A stretch of DNA of 64,000 bases from Pedobacter sp. FW305-3-2-15-E-R2A2 (GCF_038446955.1 NZ_CP151803.1:7524366-7588365), one strand, 5' to 3'. Counted from the first letter of the stretch, positions 1-9,741 are shown. Notes: a model not told the origin generated them from the sequence alone. Translations and numbers: made by a program.

Positions 1-1
1 C

Positions 2-1414
2 TTGTTCGTATTCGGTCTGTTGATCGTTAGAAGCAGAATCAAATGGTGGATCTTAAGTACAACGATCTTGTTTATGTTGTTGTCTTTCGGAAGGAACTTC
101 CCGATGATTTCAGATCTTTTCTTCGAGTATTTCCCAATGTACAACAAGTTCAGAGCGGTAGAATCAATTCTGGCATTGGTTGGATTAATGGTGCCGGTTC
201 TGGCTGTCCTTGCGATAAAAGAAGCACAGGAAGGTACTTATGATCAAAAAACACTCGTTAAAAAGTTAACTATTGCTGCCGGAATCACTGGTGGTTTCAG
301 TTTATTAGTAGCGATTATGCCTACGGCATTCTTTAGCTTCACCGCAGAGAATCACCCACAAATGATTCAGGCATTGACACAGATGCTGGAAAACAATAGC
401 GGAATCGCACAGAATATTGCCAGTGCATTGGTTTCTGACCGCGCAGACATCGCCCGTGCGGATGCTTTACGCTCTTTATTGTTTATCGTGATTGGTTATG
501 GCCTGGTTTGGGCTTTCTTAAATAAGAAACTGAACGTACAAACGGCAGTGATTTTACTTGGAGTTGCCATCATGGTCGACATGTGGCAGGTGGATCGCCG
601 TTATTTAAATAACAGCAATTTTGCCAGCAAAAGTGATGTTAATAATCATTTTCAGCCACGTGATGTGGATACCTTTATTATGGCGGATAAAGATCCGGAT
701 TATAGGGTGTTGGATTTAAGTATCTCTACTTTCCAGGATGCAAGTGCTTCTCAATTCCACAAAACAGTGGGTGGTTACCATGCTGCTAAGCTGAAACGTT
801 ATCAGGAACTAATTGATAACCAATTCTCAAAAAGCATTAATCAGGATGTGTTGGATATGTTGAATACGAAATATCTGATCACACAGGATCCTAAAAACGG
901 ATCTTATAAAATGCAACGCAACCCGACTGCAGCAGGACATGCCTGGATCGTTCAGAATATTCAGTTCGCAAAGGATGCGGATGAAGAAATGAAAGCGATC
1001 AGTAGCTTTGACCCTAAAAAGGAAGCGATTGTAGACATTAGGTATAAATCTTTAATTGATACCAGAAGTGTTGGTGCAGATCCAACTGCATTCATTAAAC
1101 TGGATAGTTACCACCCGGATCATTTGGTGTATTCTTACAGCGCGCCCAGAGATATCATTGCGGTGTTCTCTGAGATCTATTACGACAAAGGTTGGAACAT
1201 GTATGTGGACGGCGAATTGAAGCCTTATTTCAGAGCTGATTACGTGTTACGTGCAGCTCAGCTGAAAGCTGGAAATCATAAAGTAGAGTTCAAGTTTGAG
1301 CCGGTTTCCTACTATATGGGTGAAAAAATATCCTTAGCAGGTTCTATCCTGTTACTTGCAGGTTTAGGATTCGCATTTTATTCAGAAAGCAAACAAAAGA
1401 AGAAGGCAGCTTAA
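2..1414 (+). CDS. YfhO-like integral membrane protein, 3' part
   Basis: The reading frame is open from the first bases of the window, so the true start lies upstream and only the C-terminal ~470 residues are seen; YfhO proteins (PF09586) are usually 750-900 residues. Several hydrophobic segments fill residues 1-200. A soluble stretch follows (about 210-430) with the 'YHAAKLKRYQ' and 'YDKGWNMYVDG' type motifs typical of Bacteroidota YfhO proteins. A last membrane helix lies near residue 445-462, and the tail is Lys-rich. The family is implicated in glycosylation of envelope polymers in Firmicutes; the Bacteroidota substrate is unknown. A strong hairpin terminator follows 20 bp after the stop. 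Family assignment is from recognised sequence style, not a search. Confidence 0.8.
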   Translation: MFVFGLLIVRSRIKWWILSTTILFMLLSFGRNFPMISDLFFEYFPMYNKFRAVESILALVGLMVPVLAVLAIKEAQEGTYDQKTLVKKLTIAAGITGGFSLLVAIMPTAFFSFTAENHPQMIQALTQMLENNSGIAQNIASALVSDRADIARADALRSLLFIVIGYGLVWAFLNKKLNVQTAVILLGVAIMVDMWQVDRRYLNNSNFASKSDVNNHFQPRDVDTFIMADKDPDYRVLDLSISTFQDASASQFHKTVGGYHAAKLKRYQELIDNQFSKSINQDVLDMLNTKYLITQDPKNGSYKMQRNPTAAGHAWIVQNIQFAKDADEEMKAISSFDPKKEAIVDIRYKSLIDTRSVGADPTAFIKLDSYHPDHLVYSYSAPRDIIAVFSEIYYDKGWNMYVDGELKPYFRADYVLRAAQLKAGNHKVEFKFEPVSYYMGEKISLAGSILLLAGLGFAFYSESKQKKKAA

Positions 1415-1430
1415 GCTCATTCTTAAAAAA

Positions 1431-1468
1431 AGAAAAGCCCGATACCTAAAAAGTATCGGGCTTTTTTA
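1431..1468 (+). terminator. Rho-independent terminator after the YfhO-like gene
   Basis: An 11-bp perfect stem (1435-1445 with 1453-1463) has a 7-base loop and runs into a T tract. It sits 20 bp after the stop codon. Confidence 0.9.
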
Positions 1469-1527
1469 TGGCCCGAGCGGGGCTCATCATAAAGAATCAC
1501 CGGGTTTTTTCAAAAAACAGACTGTAC

Positions 1528-1543
1528 GCCAAAATCGCTTAAT
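1528..1543 (+). promoter_or_regulatory. 16-base motif shared with the fucosidase promoter region
   Basis: GCCAAAATCGCTTAAT occurs here, 180-195 bp upstream of the GH20 gene, and again exactly at 36845-36860, 117-132 bp upstream of the GH29 fucosidase. Both targets are exported glycosidases of host or mucin-type glycans, so a shared operator is plausible. That role is inference. Confidence 0.4.
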
Positions 1544-1578
1544 AGTTAGGTAAAAAAAGAAGCGCTTAAAATGATTTG

Positions 1579-1713
1579 ATGATTAATTTTAGAAGCAAAA
1601 CCAGAACTGAATTTTTGCAGGAGTCTGTATGGTATGGTCCTGAAATTGATGGCCCTGAAAACAGGCGCTGGAAAATGATACCACTGGAATGGCAGGAGTT
1701 GAATAAACAATAA
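1579..1713 (+). CDS. Small ORF of 44 residues, possible gene remnant
   Basis: ATG at 1579 opens a 44-residue frame rich in Trp and charged residues (it contains WYGPEIDGPENRRWKMIP) and ends 9 bp before the GH20 start. The composition looks like the end of a real protein rather than random sequence. It has no signal peptide or membrane segment. It could be the surviving 3' end of a deleted neighbour or a short leader gene of the GH20 unit. I do not recognise the family. Confidence 0.3.
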   Translation: MINFRSKTRTEFLQESVWYGPEIDGPENRRWKMIPLEWQELNKQ

Positions 1714-1722
1714 CGCGTAGAT

Positions 1723-3630
1723 ATGAGAAAGAATATACTATTGGCAAGCCTGATTTTCCTGGCTACTGTATTGACATTAGCGATACCAGTTGTTGGTTTG
1801 GCTTCCACAAACGAAGCTAAGCCAACAAATCCGGACTTGATTCCTTTACCTGTCAAAGTAGAGAACCGGGCAGGTGTTTTCAAATTGAAAAGTAGTACCA
1901 GGTTGATTTCAGCGGATGCCTATAAGGATATCACGGAATTATTTGCTGCCATGGTAAAAATGCCGACAGGGTATTCCCTGCTCCGCTCTGGCCAGGGAAA
2001 AGATGGCATTCATTTTAATATCAACAGCACTTATAATAAACTGATCGGCGAAGAAGGATATGTGCTGGATGTGAAACCTTCGGGAGTTAACATTCAGGCA
2101 AATAAACCAGCTGGGCTTTTTTATGGCATACAGACCCTGATGCAGTTGCTGCCCAGAACAATTGAAAGTTCGGCAAAAGTTAATGATCAAAACTGGACGA
2201 TACCTTGTGTGAAAATTACCGATTATCCAAGATTTGCCTGGAGAGGGTTGATGCTGGATGTAAGTCGCCATTTCTTTCCAAAGGAGCTGGTTAAAAAGTA
2301 CATCAATCAGCTCGCAAAGTATAAAATGAATGTTTTTCACTGGCACCTGACCGACGATCAGGGATGGCGTATAGAAATCAAGAGCCTGCCTAAACTCACT
2401 AGTGTGGGGGCATGGAGAGCGCCGCGAATGGGGCTATGGTGGAGCCGGAAACCTCAGGCAGCTGGTGAAATTGCCAGCTATGGAGGGTATTATACTCAGG
2501 AAGAGGTTAAAGAAATTGTCGCTTATGCGAGTAAGCGGTTTGTGACGATATTACCTGAAATTGATGTACCCGGACATAGCCTCGCTGCCCTGGCAGCTTA
2601 TCCTGAATTGTCATGTAGCGGAGGCCCGTTTAGCGTAAATGTTGGCAATAACTTTCCTGAGAAGAAAGAGAATGCGCTATGCCCGGGAAATGAGCAGAGC
2701 TTTGAATTTATGGATAAAGTAATCGGAGAGGTCGCTGCACTCTTTCCGGGCCGGTATATCCATATTGGAGGAGATGAATGTGATAAAGGGGCTTGGAAAG
2801 ACTGTGTGAAGTGTAAAAAGAGAATGGAAGTCGAAAAGCTTAAATCGGTGGAGGAACTGCAGAGTTATTTCATCAAGCGCATGGAAAAGATGGTTCAGGC
2901 CAGAGGTAAAAAACTAATGGGTTGGGATGAGATTCTGGAAGGCGGTCTGGCTCCTGAAGCAACTGTAATGTCCTGGAGGGGAATGAAGGGAGGGATTGAT
3001 GCAGCTAAGATGAATCACCATGTGGTCATGACTCCCACCGATAATTGTTACCTGGATCTTTACCAGGGAGACCCCGCTGTTGAACCACCTACTTACTCGA
3101 TGCTTACACTGCGCAATTGCTATAATTTTGATCCTGTTCCAAAAGAAGTGCTGAACCCTGCATTGATTCTGGGAGGGCAAGGTAGTCTTTGGACAGAGTC
3201 TGTTCCCAGTTATCGCCATGCAGAGTATATGACCTGGCCCCGGGCATTTGCTTTAGCAGAAGCATTATGGTCGCCAAAAGAACTAAAAAACTGGGAGAAT
3301 TTTATTCCGAGAATGGAAGGTCATATGGCACGTTATGACTTTTCAAACACGAACTATGCAAGGAGTATATACGATCCTGTGATCAGGCCTGTTAAAGACA
3401 GCGTCAATAAAACTTTTCAAATTGCATTGGATACGGAGTTGAAAAACCTGGAGGTGTATTATACTTTCGACGGCACCTACCCGGATAAATTTTCAGCCGC
3501 ATATAAAGCACCATTAAGCATTCCTTTGGGAGCAGATTTGTTCCGGGTTTTAACTTACAGAAATGGAAAGCCCATTGGAAAAATGATCTCGGTAAGCATT
3601 CCGGATCTGGAAAAACGCCTGGAAAAATAG
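1723..3630 (+). CDS. Exported beta-N-acetylhexosaminidase, GH20
   Basis: This 635-residue enzyme should remove terminal N-acetylglucosamine or N-acetylgalactosamine from glycans in the periplasm or at the cell surface. Residues 1-27 form a Sec signal peptide. Residues ~35-165 are the GH20b alpha/beta domain, followed by the (beta/alpha)8 catalytic barrel. The catalytic Asp-Glu pair is D351-E352 in the motif HIGGDE, and the barrel motifs WRGLMLDVSRHF and HWHLTDDQGWR are present. After about residue 535 comes a small beta-sandwich-like tail with 'YYTFDGTYP', common in Bacteroidota GH20 enzymes. Start ATG 1723 gives the intact signal peptide. It shares an upstream 16-base motif with the GH29 gene at 36977, hinting at joint control with fucose release. 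Confidence 0.95.
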   Translation: MRKNILLASLIFLATVLTLAIPVVGLASTNEAKPTNPDLIPLPVKVENRAGVFKLKSSTRLISADAYKDITELFAAMVKMPTGYSLLRSGQGKDGIHFNINSTYNKLIGEEGYVLDVKPSGVNIQANKPAGLFYGIQTLMQLLPRTIESSAKVNDQNWTIPCVKITDYPRFAWRGLMLDVSRHFFPKELVKKYINQLAKYKMNVFHWHLTDDQGWRIEIKSLPKLTSVGAWRAPRMGLWWSRKPQAAGEIASYGGYYTQEEVKEIVAYASKRFVTILPEIDVPGHSLAALAAYPELSCSGGPFSVNVGNNFPEKKENALCPGNEQSFEFMDKVIGEVAALFPGRYIHIGGDECDKGAWKDCVKCKKRMEVEKLKSVEELQSYFIKRMEKMVQARGKKLMGWDEILEGGLAPEATVMSWRGMKGGIDAAKMNHHVVMTPTDNCYLDLYQGDPAVEPPTYSMLTLRNCYNFDPVPKEVLNPALILGGQGSLWTESVPSYRHAEYMTWPRAFALAEALWSPKELKNWENFIPRMEGHMARYDFSNTNYARSIYDPVIRPVKDSVNKTFQIALDTELKNLEVYYTFDGTYPDKFSAAYKAPLSIPLGADLFRVLTYRNGKPIGKMISVSIPDLEKRLEK

Positions 3631-3643
3631 TTGTTCTTATCTT

Positions 3644-3751
3644 GATGAAAAAGACATTTTATACGGGCATTGCATTTGTTGATGAGAAACAGGTTTGTGC
3701 TGATCAGGTTAGCGTACGTCCTCTTATTTGCGAAAAAGGTTTGTTTGTCTG
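3644..3751 (+). CDS. Tiny ORF of 35 residues, doubtful
   Basis: ATG at 3644 begins MKKTFYTGIAFVDEKQVCAD and the frame closes at the TGA ending at 3751. It contains two Cys and no membrane helix. It lies between the GH20 gene and a small membrane protein. It could be a remnant or chance. No family is recognised. Confidence 0.15.
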
Positions 3752-3793
3752 ATATTGTAGTTTAATTGATAAACTTAAAGATAAAAAGAACAA

Positions 3794-4000
3794 ATGGATT
3801 GGAAATACTTTCTTGGTGGGTTGGGCCTCTTCCTGATCGCTTATTTTTTGTACAGAGCAATTGAAGGACTGAGGCTTTCTAACAGAACAGCTGTGAAATC
3901 TTTTGTGGCAAGGGAGTATGTTGCGACCTGGGCTTTTATCATTTTATGTGTGGTAATGGGGGTATCAGCTATCGTTATGTCTTTCGGGATAAATATTTAA
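3794..4000 (+). CDS. Small two-helix membrane protein, unknown function
   Basis: This 68-residue protein has two hydrophobic helices, about residues 6-22 and 45-64, joined by a basic loop (RLSNRTAVKSFVARE). That arrangement suggests an inner-membrane hairpin with the loop on the cytoplasmic side. No motif points to an activity. It stands alone between the GH20 gene and the fibre/RHS island. The ATG fits the first helix well. Confidence 0.55.
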   Translation: MDWKYFLGGLGLFLIAYFLYRAIEGLRLSNRTAVKSFVAREYVATWAFIILCVVMGVSAIVMSFGINI

Positions 4001-4002
4001 TT

Positions 4003-4155
4003 ATGCATTTAGAGTTAGATCTGATTGTTGCTATTTACCTGAGCGATACTGGCACTACTTTGATGGCAAAAACCAATAATTTCCACGCCGGTGGAATTGC
4101 TTTAACTGGGCTGTGGCTCCGCCAGGTTAACTGGAGGCACTTTGAAATACCCTGA
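4003..4155 (+). CDS. Short ORF of 50 residues, doubtful
   Basis: ATG at 4003 lies two bases after the stop of the small membrane protein and opens a 50-residue frame. Its composition (Trp, His, Arg towards the end) is unlike a membrane or secreted protein, and no family is recognised. The close spacing is the only support. Confidence 0.15.
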   Translation: MHLELDLIVAIYLSDTGTTLMAKTNNFHAGGIALTGLWLRQVNWRHFEIP

Positions 4156-4242
4156 GCTGAGTAGCTTTACTTTTGGTTAATAGGAAATAAAAATTTTAGG
4201 AAAGTATTTTTTAAAATAATACAAGTTAAATAAGTGTGATGT

Positions 4243-4250
4243 TATCTTTG
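4243..4250 (+). promoter_or_regulatory. Bacteroidota -7 promoter element for the fibre/RHS operon
   Basis: TATCTTTG is an exact match to TAnnTTTG. It ends only 7 bp before the ATG at 4258, so transcription would begin almost at the start codon and the message would be nearly leaderless. The clear signal peptide beginning at that ATG argues for the start being real. Confidence 0.5.
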
Positions 4251-4257
4251 TTGCAGA

Positions 4258-5304
4258 ATGAAAAAGAAAATACGCTCGATAATTTGTATTAGTTCGTTAT
4301 TAAGTTTAACTGTAATGCAAGCAATGGCGGGCCGGACCTTTAATAAGTATTCGTGTAGCACTGTTGAAAATAAAATAAATTATTTCTCTATAGAGGATTA
4401 CGAGGGGCAGGTAACTTTCCCCGCTGGTTTTGTTAAAGGAGATTATATTGAATTCTTGAAAACATCACCTATTAGTGCAGGAGCCTCAGGAAATTATGAA
4501 ATATCGATTTCTTATGTCAGGAATAGTATGGCTGCTGCTGCAACTTACCTTGCCAGTGTTTCCCATAATAACTCCAATCTTTGGAGAGAAGTTGGTAGAG
4601 TGAATAGTAATGGTTATGCGAATAGTGGATCTGATGGGCATAATTTTACCATTGATTTTAATACGCAATACGGTAGTCCCAGAATGAGGATCAGGGCAAT
4701 TAATACTTTTGGAGATCCTGCAGCTCCTCTTACAATAAACGTAAAAGTAAGGTCTATTAATGCCAATTCCGCCTGGACGGCTTTAAATGTAACAGGGAAT
4801 GACCTGACTGTAAATAAGCTGCTTCCTATGACCAATGATTGGAGTTTATATGTGGGAAACCCTTATAAAACTGATGGAGCTCAAATTGCCATAAAAGCGA
4901 TTGAAAACGGAAATGTTGGTATAGGGATAGCTAATCCGGATTCAAAGCTTTCGGTTAATGGCAATATAAGGGCAAAAGAAATAAAGGTAGAGACTGCGAA
5001 TTGGCCGGATTATGTGTTTACTGATGCCTATAAACTGCCTGCACTTGCTGATATAGAGAAGCATATTAAGGAAAAGGGACATTTACCAGAGATTCAATCG
5101 GCCGTAGAAGTAGAAAAAAATGGAGTTGACCTGGGAGAAATGAATGCACGATTATTAAAGAAGATAGAAGAGCTGACACTTTATGTAATTCAGGAAAACA
5201 AAATAAATCTGAAGAATACCCAAAGGCTGGAAGCTCAGGAACTTCAAATCAAGTTATTGATGGAGAAACTGGATTCTGTTAATCCTAAAAAAGCCAAAAA
5301 CTGA
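4258..5304 (+). CDS. Exported fibre-like protein with C-terminal coiled-coil module
   Basis: This 348-residue protein has a Sec signal peptide (residues ~1-24). A beta-rich body follows, with 'GNVGIGIANPDSKLSVNGNI' style strands near residue 215-240, as in phage-tail-fibre-like proteins. The C-terminal module begins with VKVETANWPDYVF and contains a HLPEIQSA motif, LGEMNARLLKKIEELTLY and then a coiled coil to the end. The same module ends the proteins at 5334 and 23086. In Bacteroidota such proteins are often annotated as tail fibre proteins; here they are exported and sit upstream of an RHS gene, so they may be trimeric surface or delivery fibres. Function is inferred. It is first in a run with 29- and 28-bp gaps to the next genes. 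Confidence 0.75.
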   Translation: MKKKIRSIICISSLLSLTVMQAMAGRTFNKYSCSTVENKINYFSIEDYEGQVTFPAGFVKGDYIEFLKTSPISAGASGNYEISISYVRNSMAAAATYLASVSHNNSNLWREVGRVNSNGYANSGSDGHNFTIDFNTQYGSPRMRIRAINTFGDPAAPLTINVKVRSINANSAWTALNVTGNDLTVNKLLPMTNDWSLYVGNPYKTDGAQIAIKAIENGNVGIGIANPDSKLSVNGNIRAKEIKVETANWPDYVFTDAYKLPALADIEKHIKEKGHLPEIQSAVEVEKNGVDLGEMNARLLKKIEELTLYVIQENKINLKNTQRLEAQELQIKLLMEKLDSVNPKKAKN

Positions 5305-5333
5305 TCTTCATGATAATCATCATTTAAAAAAAC

Positions 5334-6140
5334 ATGACTAAAATTTACATGTTAAGTGCTATGACACTGTTTTTTGTCCGATCCTTTGGGCAGACAAATA
5401 CTTTTCCTGTAACTGGAAAGGTTGGTATTGGTACAACAAACCCGCAGTATCAGTTACAAATGATCGGTGGTCATACAAACACTAACCTGAATCTCCATTA
5501 TTATACTGCTGACCCATTACAACAGGCCCATCTTACTTTGTGGGCAAGTGAACCTGGATGGACTTATACCGGTACAGGAATTGGAAACAATGTATATAAT
5601 AGCAACTCTGCCAACGGAGTAGTAAGAATAAGTACGGTAAGAGGAGGGTCTTACATGAGATTATTGGATCAGGAGATCAGATTGAATGTAATTGATCTTG
5701 AAGGGACAAATATTACTGCATTAACAGTAGATAAGGCCGGGAATATTGGAATAGGTACTGTTACCCCTAAAGAGAAACTATCTGTTCGAGGTAGGATCCG
5801 TGCGGAAGAGGTTAAGGTCGAAACGGCAAACTGGCCTGATTATGTTTTTGATGCTAATCATCAAATTTTATCTCTTCTGGAGTTGGAAAACTATATTAAA
5901 TTCCATAAGCACTTACCTGAAATTCCTTCTGCTGCTGAAGTGAAAAAAGATGGAATAGCCTTAGGGGAAATGAACAAGCTACTGCTGAAGAAGATTGAGG
6001 AACTGACCTTATACCTGATTGAAAAAGATAAAGAAATATCAGAATTGAAGAAGGAGCAATCTAAAATTGCAGATCAGGAAAGCCGGATCCATAGGCTTGA
6101 ACAGCTGATACAACCAGTTAAAAAACAAGCTGGATTATAG
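5334..6140 (+). CDS. Second exported fibre-like protein of the RHS operon
   Basis: This 268-residue paralogue of the preceding gene has a signal peptide at residues 1-19 (ending VRSFGQ). Beta-strand repeats of the type KVGIGTTNPQYQLQM and NIGIGTVTPKEKLSVRG follow. It ends with the shared module: VKVETANWPDYVF, HLPEIPSAAEV, LGEMNKLLLKKIEELTLYLIE, then a ~40-residue charged coiled coil. It is 29 bp after the first fibre gene and 28 bp before the RHS gene. It may be a trimeric fibre co-exported with the RHS protein; there is no direct evidence for that. Confidence 0.75.
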   Translation: MTKIYMLSAMTLFFVRSFGQTNTFPVTGKVGIGTTNPQYQLQMIGGHTNTNLNLHYYTADPLQQAHLTLWASEPGWTYTGTGIGNNVYNSNSANGVVRISTVRGGSYMRLLDQEIRLNVIDLEGTNITALTVDKAGNIGIGTVTPKEKLSVRGRIRAEEVKVETANWPDYVFDANHQILSLLELENYIKFHKHLPEIPSAAEVKKDGIALGEMNKLLLKKIEELTLYLIEKDKEISELKKEQSKIADQESRIHRLEQLIQPVKKQAGL

Positions 6141-6168
6141 AAATGAACTTCAAAGACTAAACTATAAA

Positions 6169-9100
6169 ATGAAAAAGAAATTATTGCTCTCCACGCTACT
6201 GTTATGGCTTGCATCTGGTATGGTTTATGCCCAACAACCTGATATTGAATTAAGCAGCTATACCAAACAGTCTGAAATCAGAGCGACAAAAAGTATTACA
6301 CTTAAACCGGGTTTTCATATTCCTTTGGGCGACACGGTTCGGATTTATATTGGTACAAATTTCCGGGAATGTGTAGACTTGCTTTCCGTTCCCAGTACTA
6401 ATCAGAATTATATTTTAACGCGGACCTTTAAAGTTCCTGATGTCAAGACGGATGCTGATCTTAAAGTTCAGCGGAAGGTTTGTGACGAAAACCAAAGTAT
6501 ACAGTACTTTGACGGGCTTGGCCGTCCGCAACAAACGATCAGCGTACAGGGAAGCCCGGCTTTCAGAGATATCGTCCAGCCAGTTGCTTATGATGCTTTT
6601 GGGCGGGAAGCTAAAAAATACCTGCCCTATGTTTCTACAGTTGCTGCCAGTAATGGCAGCTTTAAAGCTACAGCAATTGTTGATCAGGGGACGTTTTATA
6701 CCAATCCAACTTTGCAGCTTGCTCCGGGAGTTGTTCCGATACCCTCAGCTGCTTTTTCAGAAACGAGGTTCGAGGCTTCCCCTTTAAACCGGGTGTTGGA
6801 ACAGGGGGCGCCTGGTGCGGCCTGGCAGCTAGGTTCGGGACATACTCAAAAACTGGATTACGGAACAAACAATGTTGATGTAAATTATGCGACTACCGGT
6901 TTTGCAGTAAGGCTATACGCTGCCAATGCCGTAATAACAGCTGGGCAGACCCATGAACGTACGCTTTCAGGAACCGGTTATTACGGGACTAACCAGTTGT
7001 ATTTAACCATTGGTAAGGATGAGAACTGGGTAACCGCCGATGGAAAAGCAGGAACCACGGAAGAATATAAGGATAAAGAAGACAGGGTGGTACTAAAGCG
7101 TACCTTTAATAAAAATGGACTGGGTACTATAGAAACCCTTTCTACTTATTATGTGTACGATGATCTCGGCAACCTGAGCTTTGTACTGCCTCCCGGTGCT
7201 GCGCCAGACGGAGTTACAGTTCCATCTCAGGCTATTCTGAATGATTTCTGCTATCAATACCGGTATGATGGAAGAAAACGGATGATTGAAAAGAAACTTC
7301 CGGGTAAGGGTTGGGAATATATGGTTTACAATAAACTGGATCAGGCTGTAATGAGTCAGGATGCCCTGCAAAAAGCAGCTGGCAAATGGTTATTCAGTAA
7401 ATACGATGCGTTTGGCAGATCAATAATAACGGGGATTATCAATAGTGTTTTGTCGAGGGCAGTCTGGCAGACTGATGTTGATGGGCAGGATACTTCATGT
7501 GCCCTTTGTACGTTATGGGAAGTTCGTGACGATACCAATATCAGCTTAACGGGTACAGGGTATACCAACCGGACCCTTCCGAAGCATAACCTGGTAGAAT
7601 ACTATTATACGATCAATTATTTTGATAGTTATGATTTCTATGGGAATAGTTTTTCAGGCCCATCAACCGGAGAAAGTAATTCGGTTAAAAGTTTAGCTAC
7701 GGGAAGCAAAGTCAATCTGCTGGGGGCTGGGGCAACACAATTAAGCACCATGCGGTTGAGCACAAGTTATTATGATGCAGAGGGTAGGGTACTCAGGACT
7801 AAAAGCCAGCATCATTTAATCGGAACTGATGAAGTGTTTAATACCTGGAATTTTGCAGGTGAATTAAAGGCCAGCAGCAGAAAACATACTACAGGCAGCA
7901 CAGTGACTACAATTGCCAACAAATATGAATATGATCATATGGGAAGAAAACTGGCTACCCTTGAGCAGATCAATACCGGTCCGGAGGTGGTATTGAGTAA
8001 GCTGAGTTATAATGAAATCGGACAGCTGCTGAAAAAAGAATTGCACAGTATCGACAATGGGATAAGTTATCTGCAAAACACCCAATACGGATATAATGAA
8101 CGTGGTTGGCTGAGGAGCAGTACTTCCGGTCAGTTCAGCCTGATTATGAAGTACAATGATGGGGCTACACCACAATACAATGGAAACATTGCCAATCAGG
8201 AATGGGGAGCAGGAACCAGTTTAACAAATAAATTTACCTATGGTTATGATAAATTAAACCGGCTAACCAGCAGCATTAGTACGGGAATTGTGATGAATGA
8301 GGTGCTGAGTTATGATGTGATGGGGAACATCAAGACGATGAACCGGGATGGGGCGGGTCTTGGAACTTACAACTATGCAGGTAACCGTTTGACGAATATT
8401 AGTGGAGCTCCGCTGGTTACCGGAACTTATGTTTATGATGCGAATGGGAATGTGACCACTGATGGACGGACGGGCGTGGTTCTAACTTACAATGTACTGA
8501 ACCTTCCGGCTACTGCAAAAAAGACAGGAGTAGACCTGGCTTATACTTATGATGCAACAGGAAATAAATTAAAGAAACTGAGTCTTGGGGTGGCGAGAGA
8601 TTATGTTTCAGGAATAGAATACCAGAATGGGGTAATAGAGGTGATCCATACCGAAGAAGGATTGGCCAGAAACAATTCAGGGACTTATAGTTATGAGTAC
8701 AACCTGACCGACCATTTAGGGAATGTGAGGTTTACTTTTAACCAACATCCAGATTCAAAGTTACTTCGGGGTTTACAGTCAGATAATTATTATGCATTTG
8801 GAAAGCGTAAAGTTGTGAGTGCGGGGCCGAATAAATATCTTTATAACGGAAAGGAGGTTCAGGATGAGTTAGGAGAGCAGTACGATTATGGAGCCAGGTT
8901 CTATGATCCGGTAATTGGGAGGTGGAATGTTGTAGATCCGCTTGCGGAGCAAATGAGGAGGTATTCGCCATATACTTTCGTATATAATAATCCATTACGT
9001 TTCGTAGATCCTGATGGGATGAAAGGTGATGATTGGGTTAAATATGAAGTGGATGGTAAATCATATGCGAAGTGGGATGATAATGTAACAGATCAGAAGA

Positions 9101-9735
9101 GTGCAACGGCTCTTTATGGAGAAGGTGCGCTGTATGCGGGTAAAGATGGAACTGCCACCACTGCATCAGGATATAAAATCAATCTAAACTCAGATAAGAC
9201 CTGGAGCTATAATCTTCCTCAGTTAGATGCCGGACCTGCGGGACCATCAATTGGTGAGGCGGTTAAGGCGAATATGCCTACACTGAATATGGCAGAAGGA
9301 ATTGCGACAGTGAGCGCCATTGCAGCCTCTGGTGCAGTAGGTGCAACTGAAAGCGCCGGAAACTTCTTGATAAATGGAATTGGAAGAAGGGCTGCCTTTG
9401 CGGAGGGTCTGTCTTCTGGCGGTGGATACAGTACAATTTTTAGGGCAGTCTCTTCTGCGGAGGCAGACGATATTGCGCAATTTGGATTTAGAGTTATGAA
9501 GGGTGGATATGAATCAAAATTATTTGCTCCAACATTAAGAGAGGCGGCGCAATTTGGTAAATATAACTATGGCTTAGATGGCATTCCCAACACCATAATG
9601 AAAGTACGGATTCCTAACAGTGTTTTAAACGGAGCTCATAAGTTTGTGGCAGATGGGATGAATGCAATTGATATTGCTGCGAAGAACTTGAGTAGACTAA
9701 AAGGCGTTCCATTAAATTATAGTCCAATTCCTTAG
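6169..9735 (+). CDS. Full-length RHS polymorphic toxin, ADP-ribosyltransferase-like tip
   Basis: This 1,188-residue protein begins with a Sec signal peptide (1-21, ending VYAQ). A DUF6443-like N-terminal region lies around residues 70-160 (LTRTFKVPDV, YFDGLGRPQQT). YD/RHS repeats fill about 310-890. The RHS-associated core starts at Y905 (YDYGARFYDP) and ends at the DPDGM motif, D947-M951. The variable tip is residues ~952-1188. Its last ~105 residues, starting FRAVSSAEADDI with R1092, resemble the ADP-ribosyltransferase-fold tips of other RHS toxins (Arg in strand 1, then an aromatic/Ser strand 'ESKLFAPTLREAAQFG'). The fold assignment is by motif only. It should be an antibacterial toxin whose RHS shell encloses the tip. 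Its immunity candidate follows 6 bp downstream. Confidence 0.85.
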   Translation: MKKKLLLSTLLLWLASGMVYAQQPDIELSSYTKQSEIRATKSITLKPGFHIPLGDTVRIYIGTNFRECVDLLSVPSTNQNYILTRTFKVPDVKTDADLKVQRKVCDENQSIQYFDGLGRPQQTISVQGSPAFRDIVQPVAYDAFGREAKKYLPYVSTVAASNGSFKATAIVDQGTFYTNPTLQLAPGVVPIPSAAFSETRFEASPLNRVLEQGAPGAAWQLGSGHTQKLDYGTNNVDVNYATTGFAVRLYAANAVITAGQTHERTLSGTGYYGTNQLYLTIGKDENWVTADGKAGTTEEYKDKEDRVVLKRTFNKNGLGTIETLSTYYVYDDLGNLSFVLPPGAAPDGVTVPSQAILNDFCYQYRYDGRKRMIEKKLPGKGWEYMVYNKLDQAVMSQDALQKAAGKWLFSKYDAFGRSIITGIINSVLSRAVWQTDVDGQDTSCALCTLWEVRDDTNISLTGTGYTNRTLPKHNLVEYYYTINYFDSYDFYGNSFSGPSTGESNSVKSLATGSKVNLLGAGATQLSTMRLSTSYYDAEGRVLRTKSQHHLIGTDEVFNTWNFAGELKASSRKHTTGSTVTTIANKYEYDHMGRKLATLEQINTGPEVVLSKLSYNEIGQLLKKELHSIDNGISYLQNTQYGYNERGWLRSSTSGQFSLIMKYNDGATPQYNGNIANQEWGAGTSLTNKFTYGYDKLNRLTSSISTGIVMNEVLSYDVMGNIKTMNRDGAGLGTYNYAGNRLTNISGAPLVTGTYVYDANGNVTTDGRTGVVLTYNVLNLPATAKKTGVDLAYTYDATGNKLKKLSLGVARDYVSGIEYQNGVIEVIHTEEGLARNNSGTYSYEYNLTDHLGNVRFTFNQHPDSKLLRGLQSDNYYAFGKRKVVSAGPNKYLYNGKEVQDELGEQYDYGARFYDPVIGRWNVVDPLAEQMRRYSPYTFVYNNPLRFVDPDGMKGDDWVKYEVDGKSYAKWDDNVTDQKSATALYGEGALYAGKDGTATTASGYKINLNSDKTWSYNLPQLDAGPAGPSIGEAVKANMPTLNMAEGIATVSAIAASGAVGATESAGNFLINGIGRRAAFAEGLSSGGGYSTIFRAVSSAEADDIAQFGFRVMKGGYESKLFAPTLREAAQFGKYNYGLDGIPNTIMKVRIPNSVLNGAHKFVADGMNAIDIAAKNLSRLKGVPLNYSPIP
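8881..9021 (+). repeat. RHS core segment present in three copies
   Basis: This 141-base segment encodes YDYGARFYDP through DPDGM. It recurs with the same length at 15033-15173 and 17773-17913, at the head of two displaced toxin tips. Homology begins abruptly at the same codon in all three, and the sequence upstream is unrelated. Confidence 0.85.
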
Positions 9736-9741
9736 CCAATT